Assembly: GCA_048268005.1 (NCBI GenBank)
Contig: JBLWWJ010000002.1
Coordinates: 1,178,001-1,242,000, forward strand
Direction of reading: 5' to 3'
Length of the DNA: 64,000 bases
From: Ancylomarina sp048268005
GTDB lineage: Bacteria; Bacteroidota; Bacteroidia; Bacteroidales; Marinifilaceae
The position numbers and the translations under genes were made by a program. The notes beneath the pieces were generated by a model that saw only the letters and a list, made by a program, of their open reading frames with translations, ran no database searches and was not told where the DNA came from. Positions 16,415 to 25,299 of the stretch are shown here, one piece after another (within the stretch, counting starts at the first letter, position 1; each line of letters opens with the position of its first letter).

Positions 16415-17623
16415 ATGAGAAAACAAATCCTATTAATTCTTTGTCTTTTTAGCCTTGTGAGCCTTACAAAAGGCCAGGAGACTGATGTTAATAAACTTTT
16501 CCAGGAAAGCGATAAGATTACCAAAGAAGCTTGGTCAGCAAAAGACTATAACAAAGCCATAGAGTGTTTGTTGCCGGTTTACGAGGCCTACACAAAATTG
16601 GATGAATCTGATAAAAGATGGAAAGAATGGATAGCTCAGAGTGTTTCCTATAACTTGACTTGTGCCTATTCATTAATGGATAATAAAGAGAAGGCTCTGG
16701 GATTTTTAGAACTGAACTATAAGCATGGTAATAAGAACTATTATCACATTCTTAAGGATAGTGATTTGGATAACATCAGAGAAGAAGCCAAATTTAAAGA
16801 ACTATTGAAACAGTTTAGGCAGGTTGGCGATCACAAGCTCTTTCTCCAGACATCAACTTATTCAAAAGTAAAAGTAGCTTCACCTAAATTTACCTATCAA
16901 AATGCGGATGAACTTTCAGACTTGAGATTAAAATACAAGCTTGATTCTGTAGCTGGTAATGGAGATGAATTTTCGAAAATTGTAAACCTGATGTCTTGGG
17001 TGAATCATAAAGTTCGCCACGATGGAAATTTGAATTATTCGGGAATTAAATCAGCTGAAGTTCTGATTTCTACTTGTGAAAAAGAAAAGAGAGGAGTCAA
17101 CTGTAGAATGATGTCGACTATTCTGAACGAGGTTTACCTTTCTATGGGCTTTAAGTCACGATTTGTAACTTGTATGCCAAAGGGTGAACGCTTTAGCGAT
17201 TGCCATGTGATAAATGTGGTTTATTCAAATCAATATAACAAATGGCTGTGGATGGATGCATCGTTCGAAGCTTATGTCATGGATGAGAATGATACGCCAT
17301 TAAGTATTCAGGAGGTTAGAGAGAACTTAATTCATAAAAAGGCAATGAAGGTTTATGAGAAACTGCATTGGAACGATCAAGCTTATCATGGCGGAGCAAA
17401 GCGCTACCTTTATGAATATATGACTAAAAATTTGTATCGATTCTCAACGCCATTGGATAGTAGAGCCGCTTATGAATCTTCGGATGTAAGAAAGACTTAT
17501 GTGGAACTATATCCTGAAGAATACAAATCTGATGATAGAGTCTTAAACAAAAAAGTTGAATGGAAATCCAGAGATATGTATTTTCTAACCAATGCAGATA
17601 GTTTTTGGGTCAATCCCAATTAG
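16415..17623 (+). CDS. Secreted transglutaminase-like protein with N-terminal TPR region
   Basis: A 402-residue exported protein (signal ends near TKGQ-ET). Residues 30-140 carry TPR-like helices (YNKAIECLLPVYEAY, KALGFLELNY). Residues 190-290 hold the transglutaminase-like fold with the triad C230 (GVNCRMMS), H264 (SDCHVINVVY) and D281 (WLWMDAS). Such domains act as cysteine proteases, amide transferases or inactive scaffolds. All three residues are in place, so activity is plausible. It lies 53 bases after the DUF4349 gene and ends in a terminator. Confidence 0.8.
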   Translation: MRKQILLILCLFSLVSLTKGQETDVNKLFQESDKITKEAWSAKDYNKAIECLLPVYEAYTKLDESDKRWKEWIAQSVSYNLTCAYSLMDNKEKALGFLELNYKHGNKNYYHILKDSDLDNIREEAKFKELLKQFRQVGDHKLFLQTSTYSKVKVASPKFTYQNADELSDLRLKYKLDSVAGNGDEFSKIVNLMSWVNHKVRHDGNLNYSGIKSAEVLISTCEKEKRGVNCRMMSTILNEVYLSMGFKSRFVTCMPKGERFSDCHVINVVYSNQYNKWLWMDASFEAYVMDENDTPLSIQEVRENLIHKKAMKVYEKLHWNDQAYHGGAKRYLYEYMTKNLYRFSTPLDSRAAYESSDVRKTYVELYPEEYKSDDRVLNKKVEWKSRDMYFLTNADSFWVNPN

Positions 17624-17650
17624 AAGAATAAGTTGCAGGAAATAAATATA

Positions 17651-17677
17651 AGGAGGCATTGGTCTCCTTTTTTTATT
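17651..17677 (+). terminator. Terminator after the transglutaminase-like gene
   Basis: Short stem AAGGAG/CTCCTT followed by seven T, 27 bases after the stop codon. Confidence 0.7.
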
Positions 17678-17688
17678 GAAATAATTTA

Positions 17689-17725
17689 ATGGTCAGATAA
17701 ATAAGATGTAATCTGTTGACCATTA
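17689..17725. repeat. Inverted repeat before the NTF2-like gene
   Basis: AATGGTC at 17689-17695 pairs with GACCATT at 17719-17725, with an inner AGAT/ATCT pair and a small bulge. It lies 63 bases before the start codon and could be an operator or leader hairpin. Confidence 0.45.
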
Positions 17726-17787
17726 GTTTAATATAATTGTTAAATTTAATGTGCTTATTATAAACAATTCATCCTCAATTAAATGTT

Positions 17788-18255
17788 ATGAAATTTCTAA
17801 AAACAACATTTTTACTACTTGCATTAATATTTATGTGTGGTTTATCATCTGCACAAACGGCTAAGGATAAATTAGCTATTAAGGAGACAAGCTTAAACTA
17901 TATTGAGGGCTATTTCTATAAAGATGCTGCCCGAATGGAAAAAGCCCTGCATCCCGAATTGGTTAAGCGAAGCATTCAGAAAGCTAAAGATGGAACTGAG
18001 TTTGTCATTAATTTGAGTGCTTCCTATATGGTTATGCGAGCAGGAACCAACACCAATCGTCACGCTGCAAATCCTGATGGACCAATAGAATCAAAGGTTG
18101 AGATATATGATGTTGTTGGAAATGCGGCTACAGTTAAGGTATCTACAAACCAATATAATTTTGTAGATTATCTGCATATAGGCAAGTTCAAAGGAGAATG
18201 GAAAATTGTTAATGCTTTTTGGGCTTATAAACCTAAACTTGAAAAAAAGCAATAA
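17788..18255 (+). CDS. Secreted NTF2-like protein (putative lumazine-binding family)
   Basis: A 155-residue protein with a signal peptide (SSAQ-TA). The mature part is a single NTF2-like domain: IKETSLNYIEGYFYKDAARMEKALHPEL, then KVEIYDVVGNAATVKVS, then DYLHIGKFKGEWKIVNAFW. This pattern matches the 'putative lumazine-binding' branch (Lumazine_bd_2), small exported proteins with an unknown ligand. It is a single-gene unit with its own terminator. Confidence 0.85.
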   Translation: MKFLKTTFLLLALIFMCGLSSAQTAKDKLAIKETSLNYIEGYFYKDAARMEKALHPELVKRSIQKAKDGTEFVINLSASYMVMRAGTNTNRHAANPDGPIESKVEIYDVVGNAATVKVSTNQYNFVDYLHIGKFKGEWKIVNAFWAYKPKLEKKQ

Positions 18256-18277
18256 GACAGATGATTGTATATTATAA

Positions 18278-18303
18278 AAAGGGGGAATTGTCCCCCTTTC
18301 TTT
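18278..18303 (+). terminator. Terminator of the NTF2-like gene
   Basis: GC-rich stem AAAGGGGGA/TCCCCCTTT with an ATTG loop and a T-rich tail, 22 bases after the stop codon. Confidence 0.88.
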
Positions 18304-18418
18304 ATTCTAATAAATGAGATAAAACCTCCAGAGCTTTCATTTGGGCAATAACAAAAGCTTGTCTTCCATCCAAAAAGCCAAAATGGATGATATCGTGAAA
18401 TAGAAATCGATAAGCGAG
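18302..18418 (-). pseudogene. C-terminal remnant of a family 2 glycosyltransferase
   Basis: An uninterrupted minus-strand frame of 38 codons ending at a stop at 18302-18304. Its central part reads FGFLDGRQAFVIAQMKAL. This closely resembles the conserved tail of WaaE-type family 2 glycosyltransferases (RLGFLDG-x-x-GF-x-IA). A stop codon lies just upstream and no start is available, so only the end of such a gene survives. The match is from remembered family pattern and needs a protein search. It abuts the + strand terminator and precedes the sialidase-fold gene. Confidence 0.5.
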
Positions 18419-18448
18419 TTAAATTAGTAAATGCAGTTTTTCATCAGT

Positions 18449-19450
18449 CTAATATTTCTTTGTAGCAATGAAATATATTTTACCATTTTTGTAATAACTC
18501 ATGCAAAGGTGATTGTTGAAAATTTCAAGGCCAGGGTATGCAAAATCACCATTAGCAGGACGAATGCGAATTTCTGATTGAACCATTGATTCATCAACTT
18601 GTAAATCCATTATTGTCATAAATCTTCTTTTATTTTTGAAATCTCTACCAGCCAATATTGTTTTACCCTTAATTGTTATTAAGGCTTGTCCTTCAAGTGC
18701 AACAGGTAATTCGCTAAAATTCCAATTGGTGTATGGTGGTTTTGAGATACCCATAACCGAATTTATACCACGTTTCCTCCTAACAACAATTATCATTTCA
18801 CCGCTTGGGAGAGTCGTTATTGCTGTTTCTGAAGGTTGTAAGTTCTTTGCTAACAGGGGATGTTTTAACTCGCTTAATATGTCAAATTTGTCTTTGCCAA
18901 ATTTGTGAAGTTTTAATTTCCAATACTCGGTACTGTCTTTCTTTCCAACCGAATAGGAAACACTATATATACCCGTCTCATTTTCGTGCAATGACCATAA
19001 CCATAAATCTTGTTCAGCAATTTTCCCTTTATATTTCCAAATAATCCCATCATCCGATTCCCATGCAAAAGATTGATATCTGTTCACTTCAGAATTATTT
19101 TTTATCTCAAATTCAGTATCTCTTCCTGTTGCTAATAGCATTAATTTGTGATTTGATTTTTGGATTATCTTGGGGTCTCTTAAATCAAAACCGGGTATTG
19201 CAATTGTAGCAATCCTATTCCACTGGCAATCACTTTCCTCTATCAATCGAATAACTACAATTTTCCCATCTTTTGAAAAATGAGTCTTCCCTTCTCTAAA
19301 TACGCAGATTAGTGAAGAACCAAACTTCGTAAGATCAGTGAAATAGCCTTTATGACCAGTGTATGTGGCCTTTTGTTTTGTTGTTTGAGCTTTTAGACTT
19401 GTTGATATGATTGATTGAGTGAAAAAGATAAGCAGGAGTATGTGTTTCAT
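18449..19450 (-). CDS. Secreted sialidase-fold (beta-propeller) protein
   Basis: A 333-residue exported protein (signal ends near LKAQ-TT). The sequence has the repeating beta-sheet pattern of BNR/sialidase-like propellers: LICVFREGKTHFSKDGKI near the start, AWESDDGIIWKYKG (Asp-box-like), and FAYPGLEIFNNHLCMSYY near the end. Substrate contacts cannot be judged by eye. An exo-sialidase or other glycoside-processing role is a guess. It lies beside, but is not cotranscribed with, the pseudaminic acid operon, from which a terminator separates it. Confidence 0.65.
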   Translation of the reverse strand: MKHILLLIFFTQSIISTSLKAQTTKQKATYTGHKGYFTDLTKFGSSLICVFREGKTHFSKDGKIVVIRLIEESDCQWNRIATIAIPGFDLRDPKIIQKSNHKLMLLATGRDTEFEIKNNSEVNRYQSFAWESDDGIIWKYKGKIAEQDLWLWSLHENETGIYSVSYSVGKKDSTEYWKLKLHKFGKDKFDILSELKHPLLAKNLQPSETAITTLPSGEMIIVVRRKRGINSVMGISKPPYTNWNFSELPVALEGQALITIKGKTILAGRDFKNKRRFMTIMDLQVDESMVQSEIRIRPANGDFAYPGLEIFNNHLCMSYYKNGKIYFIATKKY

Positions 19451-19625
19451 TTTACCTATATTTTATTTCTCTTAGAGATGTTTTTGTTTAGAAGGATTTA
19501 TCTGTCGAATAAATTTATGACGTTAATTTAGAAAAAGTGATATCGGTCATTGATGTTAATTATCAGAATAAAAGATACAAATTTTTTGTCCATTTATTTA
19601 CGGTACAATAGAATCTAAAATGAAA

Positions 19626-19653
19626 AATCCGATTCACATTAGTGAATCGGATT
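19626..19653 (-). terminator. Perfect terminator at the end of the glycan operon
   Basis: A 12-base perfect stem (AATCCGATTCAC/GTGAATCGGATT) with a 4-base loop. On the minus strand it is followed by T residues, placing it 54 bases after the UDP-xylose synthase stop. Confidence 0.9.
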
Positions 19654-19706
19654 ATTTTATTCGTATCCTTTAAATAATTGTTTTAGTTTATTCGGTAATG
19701 GTTAGC

Positions 19707-20672
19707 CTACTGTAAATATTGATCTTTCTTAATTAAATTGTCAAAATATTCAATGGTTTTAACCAGTCCTTTTTCTAATTGAATCTTAGGTTCCCAATTA
19801 TTTAGTTTCTCCTTAGCAAGGCTGATATCAGGCTGGCGTTGCAATGGATCGTCCATTGGCAAGTCCTGGTGAATGATTCTTGATTTTGATTGAGTCAGTT
19901 CAATTACTTTTTGAGCCAATTCGAGAATAGTAAACTCGTTTGGATTACCAATATTAACAGGTCCTATGAAATCTTTAGGTGAATTCATCAGTCGAATGGC
20001 ACCTTCAATTAGATCATCAACATATTGAAAACTTCTACTTTGTGAACCATCTCCATATATAGTAATATCTTCATCTCTTAAAGCCTGCATGATAAAATTC
20101 GAAACAACACGACCATCATTAGGGTGCATGTTAGGGCCATAAGTGTTGAAAATACGCATGATTTTAATATCGACCTTATTTTGTTTGTGGTAATCCATAA
20201 ACAGCGTTTCTGCACAGCGTTTCCCTTCATCGTAACATGAACGAATCCCAATGGGGTTTACATTCCCCCAATAATCTTCAGTTTGAGGGTGAACCTCAGG
20301 GTCTCCATAAATCTCACTGGTTGATGCTTGTAGAACTCTTGCATTTATTCTCTTAGCTAAACCAAGCATATTGATGGCTCCCATAACAGAAGTCTTGGTC
20401 GTTTTTATGGGATTGTATTGATAGTGAATTGGAGACGCAGGACAAGCCAGATTATATATCTGGTCTACTTCAGCAAAGTAGGGTTGGATGACATCATGAC
20501 GAACCAATTCAAAGTAAGGATGGGGTAGAAGATGTTCAATATTACGCTTGCTGCCTGTGAAATAATTGTCAAGGCAGATAACATCATTACCTTCTTTTAT
20601 GAGCCGATCGCATAAGTGCGAGCCAATAAATCCAGCACCTCCAGTAACAAGTATACGTTTCATTTTATTCAA
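19707..20672 (-). CDS. uxs: UDP-glucuronate decarboxylase (UDP-xylose synthase)
   Basis: A 321-residue short-chain dehydrogenase/reductase that makes UDP-xylose from UDP-glucuronate. It has the NAD site TGGAGFIGSHL, the catalytic Y147-x-x-x-K151 (CYDEGKR) with T/S residues in QASTSEIYGDPEVHPQ, and the family segment RIFNTYGPNMHPNDGRVVSNF. Length and motifs match UXS rather than a UDP-glucose 4-epimerase. It is the last gene of the glycan operon and supplies xylose, or a further sugar derived from it, for the surface glycan. A start nine bases later (second Met) is equally possible. Confidence 0.92.
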   Translation of the reverse strand: MNKMKRILVTGGAGFIGSHLCDRLIKEGNDVICLDNYFTGSKRNIEHLLPHPYFELVRHDVIQPYFAEVDQIYNLACPASPIHYQYNPIKTTKTSVMGAINMLGLAKRINARVLQASTSEIYGDPEVHPQTEDYWGNVNPIGIRSCYDEGKRCAETLFMDYHKQNKVDIKIMRIFNTYGPNMHPNDGRVVSNFIMQALRDEDITIYGDGSQSRSFQYVDDLIEGAIRLMNSPKDFIGPVNIGNPNEFTILELAQKVIELTQSKSRIIHQDLPMDDPLQRQPDISLAKEKLNNWEPKIQLEKGLVKTIEYFDNLIKKDQYLQ

Positions 20673-20846
20673 GTTTATAGTATTCCTTACTCTTTAAAAT
20701 ATATCTTCTAGTTTACTAAAAAGTAATATAAATGAGATATTAGCTTAAATTTAAATGTATTTTATGATATAAATCAGTTAAGCCGAATATATTATGTCTT
20801 TAGGTATCTAATAGGATGATTCAAGTTTTTGTTTTAAACTAAGCGT

Positions 20847-21761
20847 TTAAAAAATTGGCTTATCCCAAATATTTGTCAAACGCTTTCCTTTGCCATAAAC
20901 ATGAAAGTGTTGATTTTCAGCTAGACGGTGACCTGTTACTCGTTCAAACCACATTAATAAGCTATCTTTTTTTGAAGAATATTTACGAACCTTTGGGTCG
21001 ATATTTACTTCCCATGAGTGTTCCTTAATTCTTTTCTCCATGATATTGGGGTGAGTCCCAGTATAATTAAGCACGCAATCGTAATCTCTATTGTAATCAA
21101 AATCAAGTTGCTCCATATTTTCTGCAGTCCAAAATTCTTGATTCCAGTTACAATGCTGAACTTTTTTTTGCATATACTTTGGATGACGTACCCAGCCGTA
21201 ATGGTAAACATGTGCATCGATAGGGACGCAAACAGGTTTTTCTCCATTTGTTTTTCTAAAGCCTTGAGCACCACGCCAAGAACGTATCGATTTGTCATTT
21301 CTGATTATTCGAACATCGCGGCGGTACCATTGTCGGCCATATGCAAGGTATTTATAATTTCCCCAAAAGTGTTTCCAATTAAAAATAAAGCCTTCAACAT
21401 CTTTATTGTCTTTATATTTTTGCATTGCCTCAAGCATAACCGGGTAGTCTTCTTCGTGTAAGACTTCATCAGCTTGTAGGTAAATACACCATTCATATTC
21501 AGGGCCAATCATGTCAAAAATCTTATTGGTTTCTCCTGAAAGATAATAGCCTCCTGCAGATAATTTCTTAGGCCAAATGGTATTGATAATTTCTATCTTA
21601 TCTGATTTTATATTGCGAATAATTTCTTCGGTATTATCATCTCCATCGCCAATGCCAACCATGAATTTGTCGACTAATGGTAAAGCAGATGTGATAGATT
21701 CGACCATTTGGTAGTCAAATTTCTCACCATTTTTAATTATTGTAAACCCACATATTTTCAT
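20847..21761 (-). CDS. Glycosyltransferase family 2-like protein
   Basis: A 304-residue soluble protein with a GT-A-like fold. An N-terminal strand (MKICGFTIIKNGEKFDYQ) is followed by helices and a possible metal-binding acidic motif in WCIYLQADEVL, where the DxD is replaced by Ala-Asp-Glu. Then come aromatic-rich acceptor regions (WKHFWGNYKYLAYGRQWYRR, HVYHYGWVRHP). It lies 55 bases downstream of the GT4 gene and 174 before uxs. Donor and acceptor are unknown. Confidence 0.8.
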   Translation of the reverse strand: MKICGFTIIKNGEKFDYQMVESITSALPLVDKFMVGIGDGDDNTEEIIRNIKSDKIEIINTIWPKKLSAGGYYLSGETNKIFDMIGPEYEWCIYLQADEVLHEEDYPVMLEAMQKYKDNKDVEGFIFNWKHFWGNYKYLAYGRQWYRRDVRIIRNDKSIRSWRGAQGFRKTNGEKPVCVPIDAHVYHYGWVRHPKYMQKKVQHCNWNQEFWTAENMEQLDFDYNRDYDCVLNYTGTHPNIMEKRIKEHSWEVNIDPKVRKYSSKKDSLLMWFERVTGHRLAENQHFHVYGKGKRLTNIWDKPIF

Positions 21762-21816
21762 AGGATAGTATTTAAAGAATTATTTTATATTGAAACAAAG
21801 CTAATTTCAGCAGTAT

Positions 21817-22779
21817 TTAGTCCTGCATAGGATAGTGTCTTTGTTCTACTTTTGTTTGGTTGTACGGACGATTTTCATGCAGTTGTTGTCCATCTAGAAC
21901 GCGCTGGTATATATTTAGATATCCATTTGTCATATTTTTAACACTAAAAGTATCGCATACATACTGGTTACATTTTTTTCTATCATATTCAGCATAGTTT
22001 GCCGCTGCAGAAGTTAACTCCTTATATGAATTCGAAACGTATCCAACTTCAGGAATAATTAATTCGGGAAGAGAACCATAAGTACTACCAAAAGCAGGAG
22101 CTCCAAAATATAAACTTTCCACAATAGCCAGGCCAAATGGTTCGTGCCAAATTACCGGAAATAGTAAAGCTTTGGATTGGTTGATGACTTTACTCTTCTT
22201 TTCACCACCAATAAAGCCTTTATATTTTATGTGTTTTCTAAAAGGTAATCCTCTTCCACCAATAACAGCTAGATCTTCATTTAAGGCGCGAGCCATTTTT
22301 ATGCAACCCTTAACGTTCTTTTTGGAACGACTAGCTTTGCCTAAAAATAATAGATGTTCGCGTTTCATATTCCAATCAACAGGTCCATATTCGTTAAAAT
22401 CGAGACCATTATAAACAAAGACATCACTACCATGTCTTTCGGCATGATTTTTAGAAATGAATACCGTATTGACATCTCTTTCTTGTAAGGCTGAACTATT
22501 CCCGTGCAATGTTGTTAGGTATGGCTTCTTTATTATTGGCTTATTCAATGGAAAATGTGCATGTACGATGTCTACATCTTCAGGGATTTGACTTTCAAGA
22601 TCTTGATCGGGATTGTAGATCAGGACTTTTGCAAAATTACTATAAGAACCTTTTCCGGCTAAAAAAGTAACCTGATGCCCCTGATTAACCAATTCTTGTC
22701 CTAACCACCAAACTATTCTTTCAGTACCACCGTATAGTAATGCTGGGATCTTCTGATCACACACTAATAATATTTTCAT
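21817..22779 (-). CDS. Glycosyltransferase family 4
   Basis: A 320-residue GT-B enzyme. The N-terminal acceptor domain carries GGTERIVWWLGQEL. The C-terminal donor domain holds LFLGKASRSKK and the E-x7-E retaining-transferase motif in HEPFGLAIVESL (E213, E221). It transfers a sugar from a nucleotide donor to a growing glycan at the cytoplasmic membrane face. It lies 34 bases after pseI. Confidence 0.9.
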   Translation of the reverse strand: MKILLVCDQKIPALLYGGTERIVWWLGQELVNQGHQVTFLAGKGSYSNFAKVLIYNPDQDLESQIPEDVDIVHAHFPLNKPIIKKPYLTTLHGNSSALQERDVNTVFISKNHAERHGSDVFVYNGLDFNEYGPVDWNMKREHLLFLGKASRSKKNVKGCIKMARALNEDLAVIGGRGLPFRKHIKYKGFIGGEKKSKVINQSKALLFPVIWHEPFGLAIVESLYFGAPAFGSTYGSLPELIIPEVGYVSNSYKELTSAAANYAEYDRKKCNQYVCDTFSVKNMTNGYLNIYQRVLDGQQLHENRPYNQTKVEQRHYPMQD

Positions 22780-22813
22780 TTTTTATAAGCTTACTCAATA
22801 ATAATTCTAGTTG

Positions 22814-23848
22814 TTAATTGAAAAATTCATGTTTTAATGCCATGCCTTTTTCATATTGTCCTACAAACTTTTTTCCTAAAATACTTTTTAAGTGTTTCGG
22901 ATGTAAGCCATAGCCAGGTCGTACAGATCTAACATTTTGTTCTGTTATTATATCACCCTTATTGACATTTTCAGCGATATATAAAGAACGGGAAAATTCA
23001 CGACCGGCTCTCATTTTATCTGTTAATTCATAAGAAACTTCACCCATAGCCATTTCTGCCATTCTAACAGCTGAAACCATCTCAGTAAATTCTTTTTCGT
23101 CAAGAGAAAAAGAGGCATCGGGACCTCCTATATCTTTATTTAAAATAAAGTGTTTTTCAATTACTGTTGCTCCTAAAGTAACTGCAACAATAGGTGTAAT
23201 ATTACTCATGGTATGATCAGACAGTCCTGATTTAACCTGATATCTATTCTTAAGATCTTGGATCATTACGAGATTAGCTTCCTCGATAGGTGCTGGGTAT
23301 GAAGAAGTGCATTTCAGAAGTGTAATGTCGTTATTACCTGCTTTTCTACAAGTGTCTACAGCTAATTGAATATCTTCGTCTGTGGCAATTCCTGTTGACA
23401 TTATAATTGGTTTCATTGTTTGAGCAGTATATTCAATTAATGGAATATCTGTTATTTCAAATGAAGCAATCTTATAAATTGGATTATCTAAACTTTCAAG
23501 AAGATCCACTGCTGTTTTATCAAAAGGTGATGACAGACAAACTAACCCTTCTTTTTTTGCAGCATCGAATATATCTTTATGCCATTCCCATGGTGTATAA
23601 GCTTCCTTATATAAATCGTGCAGAAACTTACCATCCCAAATTGTTCCTTGTTTTATTTTAAAATCATCAGATTTACAATCCAGTGTAATTGTATCAGCTG
23701 TATAGGTTTGTAATTTTATGGCATCAGCTCCAGTACGTTTTGCTGCTTTAATTGTTTCTAATGCAATTTCTTTACTACCATTATGATTTGCTGATAGTTC
23801 AGCTATTATAAAAACTTGATCTCGACCAAATATATTTTTATTCATCAT
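22814..23848 (-). CDS. pseI: Pseudaminic acid synthase
   Basis: A 344-residue NeuB-family enzyme that condenses 2,4-diacetamido-2,4,6-trideoxy-altrose with phosphoenolpyruvate to form pseudaminic acid. It has the N-terminal TIM barrel (IIAELSANHNGS, DAIKLQTYTADT, SSPFDKTAVDLL, GLSDHTM) and a C-terminal SAF/antifreeze-like domain (RSLYIAENVNKGDII, VRPGYGLHP). The first Met of two adjacent ones is used as the start. It is one base from pseH, in a tightly packed operon, and all upstream enzymes are present. Confidence 0.95.
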   Translation of the reverse strand: MMNKNIFGRDQVFIIAELSANHNGSKEIALETIKAAKRTGADAIKLQTYTADTITLDCKSDDFKIKQGTIWDGKFLHDLYKEAYTPWEWHKDIFDAAKKEGLVCLSSPFDKTAVDLLESLDNPIYKIASFEITDIPLIEYTAQTMKPIIMSTGIATDEDIQLAVDTCRKAGNNDITLLKCTSSYPAPIEEANLVMIQDLKNRYQVKSGLSDHTMSNITPIVAVTLGATVIEKHFILNKDIGGPDASFSLDEKEFTEMVSAVRMAEMAMGEVSYELTDKMRAGREFSRSLYIAENVNKGDIITEQNVRSVRPGYGLHPKHLKSILGKKFVGQYEKGMALKHEFFN

Positions 23849-23849
23849 A

Positions 23850-24305
23850 TTAAATTTGATATACTAAACAAGGGTTGTTGTTAACACTTGATTCTGATTT
23901 AAATACAAAACCTGCTTTTTCAAATGCTTTAACTGACGCTTTATTGTCAATTTTTATATACGCCAGTATCACCTCATTGTTGTGTGAGTTCCTATATTTC
24001 TCTATAGTTCCAGATAAGAATACAGATGAGAGGCCTTTACCTCTATAATCTTTATCTACTGATATGCCAATGACACATTCATCACTCTGTTTCTCAAATC
24101 TTACAAGACCCGCAGGAACTGAGTCGACCTCACAGATATAAAAACAACATGAACGATTATTGATTTTATTTTCTAGCCATTTTGTATGCTCTTCAAAAGT
24201 AGATGTATTATTGCTGAAAGAAAACTTCTTTACTTTTTCATCTTTAGACCAATTAAATAGTAATTGAGCATCATTAAAAGTTACTAGTCTGTATTTAATC
24301 TCCAT
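23850..24305 (-). CDS. pseH: GNAT acetyltransferase of pseudaminic acid synthesis
   Basis: A 151-residue GNAT-fold protein expected to N-acetylate the 4-amino group of UDP-4-amino-4,6-dideoxy-N-acetyl-altrosamine. The acetyl-CoA loop is in GISVDKDYRGKGLSSVF, and a C-terminal KASVKAFEKAGF motif follows. The position between pseG and pseI with one-base gaps strongly supports PseH over a generic GNAT. Confidence 0.88.
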   Translation of the reverse strand: MEIKYRLVTFNDAQLLFNWSKDEKVKKFSFSNNTSTFEEHTKWLENKINNRSCCFYICEVDSVPAGLVRFEKQSDECVIGISVDKDYRGKGLSSVFLSGTIEKYRNSHNNEVILAYIKIDNKASVKAFEKAGFVFKSESSVNNNPCLVYQI

Positions 24306-24306
24306 A

Positions 24307-25299
24307 CTATAGTGTTTTAATAATTTCTATAAATCTCTCTTTCTGAAATCCATCTATAATATTTTTATCTTGATATGGCCTATTAAATAAACTAAGGATA
24401 TTCTGAATTAGTTTTTCAACAGTGATATCTTTAAAATCATCTATTCCGAAGATTAGGTTCTTATCTTTTAAATAACGATAAAACCGTTTTTGATTTTCGA
24501 CATAATAGCCCGATAGTATTGGCAATCCTACTGCCAATAATTCCAGAACAATTGTACTTGCAGGGGCTATTGCGAAATTAGACGCCTCCATAACTGCGGT
24601 TAATTCAGTTTCAGACAAATTCTTCCTTATGTTAATCTTGGGATTCGTTTTACTTAATTCAAAAATTTCTTTATTGCGATATGCTTCGCCTACAACAATA
24701 TTAATTTTCTTAAACTGATTAATTTTCAGCAAGGCTTTAACTGACTGAAGTGTATAGTCGTATGGGTCTGAGCCACCAAAACATACAAATGCTATATCTA
24801 TGTTTTTGATAAGCTTTTTTTGTTTTGCAATTTCGAGAAAAGCAGGTCTTAGCATCGCATAATCCAAACCTAAAGCTAGCTTGGTATATTCAGCTGTTTC
24901 ATAGTCAGATTTCTTGGCTCCGGGGTTATGATTGATGACGAAATCAGCCATTTGAGTCCCTAAGGCTAGATCATCTATATAAACTAAATTAAAGGAACTA
25001 TCTTTTAATTTCTTTTGATAATTCTCGTCAAATTGGTAGCCGTCTAATATGATAATAGCATCACTCGTAAAAAAATCTTTCAGCCATTCGGATTCTTTAT
25101 CTATGGTTATATTTTCAGGTATGAAGCGAAACGAAAATCCTGAATCTTCTATAGGTATAGCGGTCGTTGTCTGTCTTATTACGAAGATCACATCAAACTG
25201 ATCCTTTAACATTTCTGCTATAGCTAGACCACGATAAATATGGCCTAAACCCATACTGGAATTACCGTCAACACGTATGATAACTTTTTTAGCTAGCAT
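24307..25299 (-). CDS. pseG: UDP-2,4-diacetamido-trideoxy-altropyranose hydrolase
   Basis: A 330-residue GT-B-like hydrolase that removes UDP from the altrose precursor. Characteristic segments are RVDGNSSMGLGHIYRGL near the N-terminus, then CFGGSDPYDYT and the nucleotide-binding EASNFAIAPASTIVLELLA. It overlaps the end of pseF by 11 bases. In some bacteria PseG and PseH are fused; here they are separate. Confidence 0.93.
   Translation of the reverse strand: MLAKKVIIRVDGNSSMGLGHIYRGLAIAEMLKDQFDVIFVIRQTTTAIPIEDSGFSFRFIPENITIDKESEWLKDFFTSDAIIILDGYQFDENYQKKLKDSSFNLVYIDDLALGTQMADFVINHNPGAKKSDYETAEYTKLALGLDYAMLRPAFLEIAKQKKLIKNIDIAFVCFGGSDPYDYTLQSVKALLKINQFKKINIVVGEAYRNKEIFELSKTNPKINIRKNLSETELTAVMEASNFAIAPASTIVLELLAVGLPILSGYYVENQKRFYRYLKDKNLIFGIDDFKDITVEKLIQNILSLFNRPYQDKNIIDGFQKERFIEIIKTL

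Noticed and set aside
21018..21461. 147-codon + strand frame
   Set aside because: Lies antisense within the family 2-like glycosyltransferase gene; its composition mirrors that gene.
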